Shown: one piece after another, positions 1-4,440 of the stretch
How the letters are laid out: every line of letters begins with the position of its first letter
Numbering within the stretch: position 1 is the first letter of the stretch
Assembly: GCA_031268055.1 (NCBI GenBank)
Contig: JAIRXY010000179.1
Coordinates: forward strand, 1-7,558
Length of the DNA stretch: 7,558 nt
Direction of reading: 5' to 3'
DNA from: Prevotellaceae bacterium
Lineage (GTDB): Bacteria; Bacteroidota; Bacteroidia; Bacteroidales; UBA932
Translations under genes and position numbers: made by a program
Notes under the pieces: model-generated
The model's database searches: none
What the model saw: the letters and a program-made list of their open reading frames with translations, nothing else
What the model was told of the DNA's origin: nothing

Positions 1-85
1 TCAATTTCTTAAACACCGTATCGTATATCGGGTTGGCGATAAGAAAGGATTTCGCTCCTGCTCCATTTTGTTTTTTTGTGCTCAT
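1..85 (-). CDS. N-terminal fragment of an unidentified gene (runs off left edge)
   Basis: On the minus strand an ATG at 85 opens a frame that stays open to the window edge: 28 codons plus one base. It begins MSTKKQNGAGAKSFLIANPI and ends with a segment reading YDTVFKKL. A short basic, flexible start followed by 'NPIYDxxFK' resembles the N-terminus of Bacteroidetes PD-(D/E)XK nuclease/transposase-like (Rpn-related) proteins; this is an impression from a very short stretch, and no catalytic residues are visible. It lies 84 bp downstream of the glycosyltransferase on the same strand, so the two could be co-transcribed. No Shine-Dalgarno sequence is seen. I am fairly sure it is coding and unsure of the family. 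Confidence 0.5.
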   Translation of the reverse strand, partial: MSTKKQNGAGAKSFLIANPIYDTVFKKL

Positions 86-169
86 AATTACTTGAATGTG
101 TATCTCGCGTTAAATCGCAAAAAATTTTTGATTCCCGTTAAGTGGCCTCTCGTATCGCTTCCCTTTTCG

Positions 170-1120
170 CTAAACCTTTTCTTCTATCAGGTACAGGTTG
201 CGGTCACCGGCGTTGCGCGCAATGAGCTCGCCCAAGTAGCCCGACATGAACAGCAGCGTGCCGATAATCATTGCCGTTAGCCCAATGAAGAAGTAGGGGC
301 TGTTGGTAATAAGAGTCGCCGGCAGGCTGTGATTCAAGCGGTAAATTTTGCTCGCGCCAAGGTATACTGCCATTGCCAGCCCTATCAGGAACATGAGCGT
401 TCCCAGCACGCCAAAAAAGTGCATGGGTTTTTTCCCAAACTTAGTCAAAAACACTACCGATAGCAAGTCCAGAAAACCCGTCACCAGGCGCTGCCAGCCA
501 AACTTGCTCTCGCCATACTTGCGCGGCCTGTGCTGCACTACCCTCTCGCCTATTTTTTTAAATCCGGCCTGCTTAGCCAGCACCGGAATGTAGCGGTGCA
601 TATCGCCAAATACTTCAATGCTTTTCACCACCTTCTTTTTGTAGGCCTTCAGGCCGCAGTTGAAGTCGTGCAGCTTAATACCCGTAATGAAGCGCACCGT
701 AGCGTTATAGAGCTTGCTCGGAAGCCTTTTATCAATTGGGTCGTAGCGCTTCTTCTTCCATCCCGACGCCACGTCGTAGCCCTCTACTGCAACCATGCGG
801 TAGAGCTCCGGTATTTCGTCGGGGCTGTCTTGCAGGTCGGCATCCATAGTGATGACCACCTTTCCCTGCGCCATTTCAAACCCGCAAAAAAGAGCCGCCG
901 ATTTTCCGTAGTTATGCTGAAAGCGTATGCCGCGCACCATTCCGCCATACTCGGTAGCGAGCTGCTGCACCACGCCCCACGAGCCGTCAACGCTGCCGTC
1001 GTCAACCATGATAACCTCGCAGCCAAGCTGATGCTGATCTACCACGCGCTTTATCCACGCCACGAGCTCCGGCAGCGAATCTTCCTCGTTGTACAAGGGA
1101 ATAATAATTGATATATCCAC
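170..1120 (-). CDS. Membrane-anchored family 2 glycosyltransferase (DPM1/GtrB/ArnC-like)
   Basis: A 316-residue GT2 enzyme with a GT-A fold, expected to transfer a sugar from a nucleotide donor, probably to a polyprenyl phosphate at the inner face of the cytoplasmic membrane. Visible motifs are the start IIIPLYNEE (5-13), the nucleotide-binding VDDGS (39-43), the metal-binding DADLQD (93-98) and the acceptor-region HDFNCGLKAY typical of polyprenyl-phosphate glycosyltransferases. Two C-terminal hydrophobic segments (about 233-256 and 275-302) give the usual two-helix anchor. The start codon is GTG: an in-frame TAG lies only four codons upstream (1130-1132), and the next methionine, within VIMVDDGS, would remove the first strand of the fold. 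There is no Shine-Dalgarno sequence, only an A-run before the GTG. A TATCTTTG box at 1145-1152 on the same strand suggests a leader of about 20 nt. Donor sugar and acceptor cannot be read from sequence. Confidence 0.93.
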   Translation of the reverse strand: MDISIIIPLYNEEDSLPELVAWIKRVVDQHQLGCEVIMVDDGSVDGSWGVVQQLATEYGGMVRGIRFQHNYGKSAALFCGFEMAQGKVVITMDADLQDSPDEIPELYRMVAVEGYDVASGWKKKRYDPIDKRLPSKLYNATVRFITGIKLHDFNCGLKAYKKKVVKSIEVFGDMHRYIPVLAKQAGFKKIGERVVQHRPRKYGESKFGWQRLVTGFLDLLSVVFLTKFGKKPMHFFGVLGTLMFLIGLAMAVYLGASKIYRLNHSLPATLITNSPYFFIGLTAMIIGTLLFMSGYLGELIARNAGDRNLYLIEEKV

Positions 1121-1144
1121 GTTTTTTTTCTAAATAAGTTTGTA

Positions 1145-1152
1145 CAAAGATA
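1145..1152 (-). promoter_or_regulatory. -7 promoter element for the glycosyltransferase gene
   Basis: The minus strand reads TATCTTTG, an exact match to the Bacteroidetes TAnnTTTG -7 element. It lies 25 bp before the GTG start of the glycosyltransferase. No good TTTG -33 element is present at 19-21 bp; that position is T-rich only (TTTT on the minus strand). It faces away from the ffs promoter, and the two share the upstream sequence 1153-1183. Confidence 0.6.
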
Positions 1153-1160
1153 AGGTTTTG

Positions 1161-1191
1161 TTTGCAAAATAAAAAGATTGTGCTATCTTTG
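1161..1191 (+). promoter_or_regulatory. Bacteroidetes-type promoter of the SRP RNA gene
   Basis: TTTG at 1161-1164, a 19-bp spacer, then TATCTTTG at 1184-1191. This matches both the -33 (TTTG) and -7 (TAnnTTTG) consensus of the Bacteroidetes primary sigma factor with the expected spacing. Transcription should begin at about 1195-1200, just before the first base-paired segment of the SRP RNA. Confidence 0.8.
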
Positions 1192-1196
1192 CCCCC

Positions 1197-1303
1197 GCTT
1201 TGGGGTAAGTCTTATACGACCAGCTCCTGCTGAACTCCCCCAGGACCGGAAGGTAGCAAGGGTAGGTGGTTGTAGCGGTGCGATATAAGGGGCTTGCCCC
1301 TTT
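1197..1303 (+). ncRNA. ffs: Signal recognition particle RNA, small bacterial type (4.5S-like)
   Basis: This is the RNA of the signal recognition particle; it binds the Ffh protein and targets membrane and secreted proteins co-translationally. The diagnostic tip is present: a GGAA tetraloop (1248-1251) closed by ACC/GGT, then the internal loop with AGCA (1255-1258) on the 3' side, matching the Ffh-binding helix 8. The long hairpin closes at its base: GGGGTAAG (1202-1209) pairs with CTTGCCCC (1293-1300) with one G-U, and CTTATA (1211-1216) pairs with TATAAG (1284-1289). The length of about 100 nt means there is no Alu domain. Both ends are estimates: the 5' end comes from promoter position and helix base, the 3' end from the T-run at 1301. 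It has its own promoter and terminator and lies between the divergent glycosyltransferase gene and the downstream yciO-like gene. Confidence 0.93.
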
Positions 1304-1307
1304 TTTT
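1287..1307 (+). terminator. Rho-independent terminator of ffs
   Basis: AAGGGG (1287-1292), a CTTG loop, CCCCTT (1297-1302), within a run of seven T (1301-1307). The CCCC arm also pairs with the 5' GGGG of the mature SRP RNA, so the terminator hairpin and the closed SRP helix are mutually exclusive folds: the first would form during transcription, the second in the finished RNA. Confidence 0.75.
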
Positions 1308-1385
1308 GTTGAAGACATGCTGGTGAAGTTTTTGATATTTGAGCTAAAAATCAGAGGCATAAAATCAACCTAACCCCGAAATCCA

Positions 1386-1994
1386 ATGGTTTTACATATT
1401 CATCCCAACAACCCCAACGCTCGCGAGGTTGCGCAGGTAGCCAGCGCGCTACGGCAAGACGGCGTAATTATCTGCCCTACCGACACGGTATACGCTTTCA
1501 TGTGCGCTTTGAGCAGCAAGAAAGCCTATGAAGCGCTTTTGCGCATAAAAGGAGTGAAAGAAAAGGAGGCCAACTTTTCGCTCATTTTTCCCAGCCTGAG
1601 CTACCTGTCGGACTACGCCAAGGTTGATAACCAAACCTTCAAGGTGCTCAAGCAAAATTTACCCGGTGCGTTTACCTTCATTCTCAAGGCGTCGGGCAAG
1701 GTGCCCGACAAGCTGCAAAACCGCCGCAAGAACATAGGCGTACGCATCCCCAACAACCGGATTGTGTCGGCCCTGCTTGAGCAGCTGGACTGCCCGCTGC
1801 TCACCACCTCCACCAAAAGCCCCGACAAGGTGCTGGAGTACGCCACCGACCCCGACGAGCTGCACGAACTGTACGGCAAGCTGGTAGATATAGTTATAGA
1901 CGGGGGGACGGGTGGGAATATCCCATCTACCATTATCGACTGCACGGTGCAACCCTACGAGCTGGTGCGCGAAGGTGCAGGAACGTTGATTTAA
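1386..1994 (+). CDS. YrdC-domain protein of the YciO/Sua5/TsaC superfamily
   Basis: A 202-residue single-domain YrdC-fold protein. Such proteins bind double-stranded RNA or nucleotides; TsaC/Sua5 members make threonylcarbamoyl-AMP for the tRNA t6A modification. The layout follows E. coli YciO closely: an N-terminal HPNNP motif (6-10, compare IHPDNP), PTDTVYA (31-37), PGAFTFILKA (93-102), a GVRIP segment (118-122) and the C-terminal VREGAG. The canonical TsaC/Sua5 KxR...SxN signature is not intact: the usual TSAN-like stretch reads TTSTK (140-144), as in YciO-type paralogues. It may therefore not be the housekeeping t6A enzyme, although automatic annotation would probably name it threonylcarbamoyl-AMP synthase. 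The start is the first ATG in frame; no Shine-Dalgarno sequence is visible. A weak -7 candidate (GATATTTG, 1334-1341) lies upstream. The Nudix gene follows after 90 bp on the same strand. Confidence 0.9.
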   Translation: MVLHIHPNNPNAREVAQVASALRQDGVIICPTDTVYAFMCALSSKKAYEALLRIKGVKEKEANFSLIFPSLSYLSDYAKVDNQTFKVLKQNLPGAFTFILKASGKVPDKLQNRRKNIGVRIPNNRIVSALLEQLDCPLLTTSTKSPDKVLEYATDPDELHELYGKLVDIVIDGGTGGNIPSTIIDCTVQPYELVREGAGTLI

Positions 1995-2084
1995 TGCCGA
2001 ATAACGCCGATTGTCGAGGCTGAAAGCAGCGCATGGAAATTTCAAAATCTTAACTTTACATTTTTCAACTTTTTCAACGTCATA

Positions 2085-2588
2085 ATGCACTACTATAAAG
2101 TATCCTCCAACGACAGCGAGGTGCAGATTAGCGAAAGCGACTGGGCGCACTTTTGCAGCCGCTACCGGCTGATTGAGGCAGCGGGTGGATTAGTCAAAAA
2201 CAGCAGCGGCGAGTACCTGGTGATTTTTCGCAACGGCAGGTGGGACTTGCCCAAAGGCAAGCGCGAGGAGGGCGAGCGCATGGAGCAAACTGCCATTCGC
2301 GAGGTCATGGAGGAGTGCGGCGTTGACGGGCTAACGCTGCAAGGCCTGCTGCTGACAACCTACCACACCTACACGCTACAAGATGTTGACGTGCTCAAGC
2401 AAACCTGCTGGTACGCCATGAGCTACTCCGGCAACCGCTGCGAGCTGCAACCGCAGGCGGAGGAGGGAATTGAGGTGGCCGAATTTTTACCTGTCGAAAA
2501 AGCGGCTGCTTGCCTCGCAAGCTCCTACCCTTCTATCAGGGATGTTTTTGCAGCCGAGCTCGGCCTCTTGTCCGCAGGCGCACGGTAA
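2085..2588 (+). CDS. Nudix hydrolase
   Basis: A 167-residue Nudix-family pyrophosphohydrolase, cleaving a nucleoside diphosphate linked to another moiety. The full Nudix box GX5EX7REUXEEXGU is present at residues 58-80, starting GKREEGE and ending REVMEECGV, so the metal-binding glutamates are intact. It is preceded by the usual substrate-facing strand WDLPKG (53-58). Before that, a roughly 30-residue N-terminal extension leads into AAGGLV, the first strand of the fold. The C-terminal half lacks motifs that would fix the substrate. There is no signal peptide, so it is cytoplasmic. The ATG at 2085 follows an A/T-rich stretch without a Shine-Dalgarno sequence. A 7/8 match to the -7 element (TAACTTTA, 2051-2058) lies upstream, without a -33 partner, so it may have its own promoter or be read through from the yciO-like gene. 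The neighbour on the right converges on it. Confidence 0.93.
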   Translation: MHYYKVSSNDSEVQISESDWAHFCSRYRLIEAAGGLVKNSSGEYLVIFRNGRWDLPKGKREEGERMEQTAIREVMEECGVDGLTLQGLLLTTYHTYTLQDVDVLKQTCWYAMSYSGNRCELQPQAEEGIEVAEFLPVEKAAACLASSYPSIRDVFAAELGLLSAGAR

Positions 2589-2618
2589 ACCTAAGCAGAA
2601 TTTGAAGCAAAATAGCGC

Positions 2619-2645
2619 GGCTATGAAAATCCGGTTTTTCAAGCC
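2619..2645. other. Stem-loop between convergent genes
   Basis: GGCTATGAAAA (2619-2629) can pair with TTTTCAAGCC (2636-2645): ten base pairs with a single bulged A and a six-base loop. It lies between the Nudix stop (2588) and the stop of the convergent ATPase gene (2737). No T-run follows directly on either strand, so it is not a classic intrinsic terminator; it could still serve as a transcript 3' end or be a chance inverted repeat. Nothing else is recognised in 2589-2734. Confidence 0.35.
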
Positions 2646-2734
2646 ATCCGCATCAAAAAAAACTCCTACCAACTTCATGCAATGATGCCGCGTACTGTGT
2701 ACCAGCACTTTACATGAATGCTTAGCTTAAAAAA

Positions 2735-4003
2735 TCAGCTTTTCAAACAACCAATCGGGACAACCCAAACGCCGTCTTTTCTACGGTAAGCAAATTGACC
2801 GCCGGTTAATACGAGCAGAAACGAAGGTTCGCGCATTTTTTCGGCATCAATCTTTTCTTTCAATTTTAACAAATTGGCCGCCGCCTGTTCAATTTGTTTG
2901 TTTCCTAATTTTACTTCGATTGCCCCCCAGCGTCCATCGCGCAGCTGTACAATCATATCCGCCTCCAATCCGCTTTTGTCGCGGTAATGAAACACATCCC
3001 CGTCGTTTCGCTGCGCATAAACGCGAACATCGCGGGCGCATAACGCTTCGAACAGAAAACCGAAAAATTCAAAGTCTTTCAAAACCGCCGCCGGATTGAT
3101 TCGCATCGCTGCCGCCGCAATCGAAGGGTCAACAAAATGGAGCTTTGGCGAGGTTCGTATCGCCGTTTTAGAGCGTAACGAAGGCGACCATGCAGGCATA
3201 TCTTCTACCACAAAAATTCGCCGTAAAGCATTATAATACAATGAAAATGTTTTATCCGAAATGCCGATTTCAGTACTTTCCACATCTTTCAAGATGGTTT
3301 GCGCGGAGGTCATTGTCGCAATATTTCGGGCAAGCGAACGAAGTAGTAATCTAACGCGGTTTGGATTTTTTTCTACGCCATCAACCCGCGAAACATCCTG
3401 ATTGATAATAGCTTCTATATAATCCACAGGCATTCGCAGCGCCATTGTATCGGGCTTGTTGATTGTTGCAGGAAAACCGCCTCTGCATAATGCAAATGCT
3501 ATCTGCTCAATACTCAAACCTGAGATACCTTCAATTCCGCGGGTTCCATCAAACAAATCGGCCAACGAAACCGCTCCGTTCGATTCTTTCGATTCGTACA
3601 AGCTCATCGGGCGCATCACAATTCTTGCAAAACGGCCGGTACCCGTATGAGCCGTTACATTATCGGCAGGTACGGCAGAGCCGGTCAAAATAAATTGTCC
3701 GGGCAAGCCTCGCTTATCCACCTCAAAGCGCACGGCATCCCAAAGAACGGGCGACATTTGCCATTCGTCAATCAGGCGCGGACTTTCGCCTTTCAACAGT
3801 AAGGAGGGCTTTACATCGGCCGCTTCACGGTATGAACGCGCGTTATCCGGGTCTTGCATAAACAGCATACTCTGTGCCGCATTAGAGGCAGTGCTCGTTT
3901 TTCCGCACCATTTTGCGCCCTCAATAAGCGCCGCTCCCATAGTGGCCAGCGCATTTTGAAGTTCAAAATCGCAAATCCTTGATAAATAATTATTTTTGCT
4001 CAT
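2735..4003 (-). CDS. AAA_14/DUF4143 family ATPase
   Basis: A 422-residue protein with an N-terminal AAA-type P-loop domain and a C-terminal DUF4143 region. It has Walker A GAKWCGKTS (29-37), Walker B LIDE (77-80) and a sensor-1-like FILTGS (104-109). The C-terminal part carries a PD-(D/E)XK-nuclease-like pattern: GLEAD (345-349), then IEVKLG with E363 and K365. These proteins are widespread and multi-copy in Bacteroidota and archaea; their biological role is not established, and links to defence, mobile DNA or toxin-antitoxin functions are only proposals. I place the start at the ATG at 4003. The frame extends to a TTG at 4027, but that TTG lies inside the -7 promoter box, so it should not be transcribed. 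No Shine-Dalgarno sequence is present. A 23-bp repeat array lies just upstream. The gene converges on the Nudix gene and diverges from the glycosidase-like gene. Confidence 0.92.
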   Translation of the reverse strand: MSKNNYLSRICDFELQNALATMGAALIEGAKWCGKTSTASNAAQSMLFMQDPDNARSYREAADVKPSLLLKGESPRLIDEWQMSPVLWDAVRFEVDKRGLPGQFILTGSAVPADNVTAHTGTGRFARIVMRPMSLYESKESNGAVSLADLFDGTRGIEGISGLSIEQIAFALCRGGFPATINKPDTMALRMPVDYIEAIINQDVSRVDGVEKNPNRVRLLLRSLARNIATMTSAQTILKDVESTEIGISDKTFSLYYNALRRIFVVEDMPAWSPSLRSKTAIRTSPKLHFVDPSIAAAAMRINPAAVLKDFEFFGFLFEALCARDVRVYAQRNDGDVFHYRDKSGLEADMIVQLRDGRWGAIEVKLGNKQIEQAAANLLKLKEKIDAEKMREPSFLLVLTGGQFAYRRKDGVWVVPIGCLKS

Positions 4004-4024
4004 ATATACAATTCTTTTCGAATA

Positions 4025-4032
4025 CAAAGATA
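4025..4032 (-). promoter_or_regulatory. -7 promoter element of the DUF4143 ATPase gene
   Basis: The minus strand reads TATCTTTG, an exact TAnnTTTG match, 21 bp before the ATG at 4003, giving a leader of roughly 15 nt. The place where a -33 TTTG would lie (about 4052-4055) is inside the first repeat unit of the array and has no match, which suggests a promoter that is weak alone or depends on a factor binding the array. Confidence 0.6.
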
Positions 4033-4038
4033 GTCATA

Positions 4039-4153
4039 ACTTCCGAATTTGGCGCAGTTTTACTTCCGAATTTGGCAGTTTTTTACTTCCGAGTTTGGCG
4101 CAGTTTTACTTCCGAATTTGGCAGTCTTTTACTTCCGAGTTTGGCGAAGTGAG
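4039..4153. repeat. Five tandem 23-bp repeats, alternating A-B-A-B-A
   Basis: Units start at 4039, 4062, 4085, 4108 and 4131; the first four are exactly 23 bp and the fifth decays after about 17 bp. Every unit begins ACTTCCGA(A/G)TTTGGC. Units 1 and 3 continue GCAGTTTT; units 2 and 4 omit the GC and have a longer T-rich end (AGTTTTTT, AGTCTTTT), so length is kept while sequence alternates, as if a 46-bp pair had been duplicated. Each unit contains an imperfect palindrome: in unit 2 ACTTCCGAATTTGGCAGT (4062-4079) matches its reverse complement at 14 of 18 positions. The array starts 7 bp upstream of the -7 box of the ATPase gene and covers its -33 region, which fits an operator array. A spreading intergenic repeat or structured transcript is also possible. 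No palindrome-free spacers of CRISPR type are present. Confidence 0.9.
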
Positions 4154-4405
4154 AAAACAGGATTATTTATCGCTTTTGTTTTCAGGCGTTACGATTGATT
4201 ATTTGCTTCAGGTTTTCATGGATATTATACCCTGTCACTCCAAAATTCTTCGATCAAACAATTTGAAAAAACCGCATCCGTCGCGACGAAAATTCGGCGA
4301 TTCGGAGATCCTATTTTTACAATTCAGGGTGCCCCATGCTCCGTGGAGGGGGGGGGGAAGCGAAATAAAACCACTTTGTGCTATCTGTGTTTCCTGTTTT
4401 ATCCT
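4154..4405. other. Non-coding stretch with palindrome and G-run, no gene recognised
   Basis: Between the repeat array and the promoter of the glycosidase-like gene I find no convincing gene; short open frames here have no recognisable protein features. Visible structure: a 10-bp perfect palindrome CGTCGCGACG (4279-4288); two copies of ATTCGG 8 bp apart (4292-4297, 4300-4305), whose AAATTCGG context is the reverse complement of the core of the 23-bp units; a C/G hairpin-forming segment around CTCCGTGGAG (4339-4348); and a run of ten G (4348-4357). This region serves as the upstream control region of the gene at 4441. Confidence 0.5.
4348..4357 (+). repeat. Homopolymer tract of ten G
   Basis: Ten consecutive G lie 48 bp upstream of the -7 box of the glycosidase-like gene. 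Runs of this length are prone to slipped-strand length change during replication and also to sequencing error. They sit just behind CTCCGTGGAG, with which they can form a stable GC-rich hairpin. The tract is outside any recognised reading frame, so a length change could only act through promoter spacing or structure. Confidence 0.85.
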
Positions 4406-4413
4406 TACATTTG
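4406..4413 (+). promoter_or_regulatory. -7 promoter element of the glycosidase-like gene
   Basis: TACATTTG is an exact TAnnTTTG match, 27 bp before the ATG at 4441, implying a leader of about 20 nt rich in A and T and without a Shine-Dalgarno sequence. No TTTG lies at 19-21 bp upstream; the nearest (4375-4378) is 27 bp away, so the -33 contact is poor. Confidence 0.55.
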
Positions 4414-4440
4414 CATCGCAATTCATAAAACAATATAATC

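Noticed and set aside
530..1111. A 193-codon plus-strand open frame over the glycosyltransferase
   Set aside because: It is antisense to a GT2 gene with intact DDGS and DAD motifs; the sequence looks like random translation.
1659..2150. A 163-codon minus-strand open frame across the yciO-like and nudix genes
   Set aside because: It is antisense to two proteins with clear family motifs, has no recognisable domain, and reflects GC-rich codon patterning of the true genes.
4039..4153. CRISPR array
   Set aside because: Units are contiguous with no unique spacers between them and no cas genes are near.
4039..4153. Plasmid iteron-type origin
   Set aside because: Unit length and direct repetition would fit, but there is no Rep gene or DnaA box nearby and the surroundings are chromosomal housekeeping genes.
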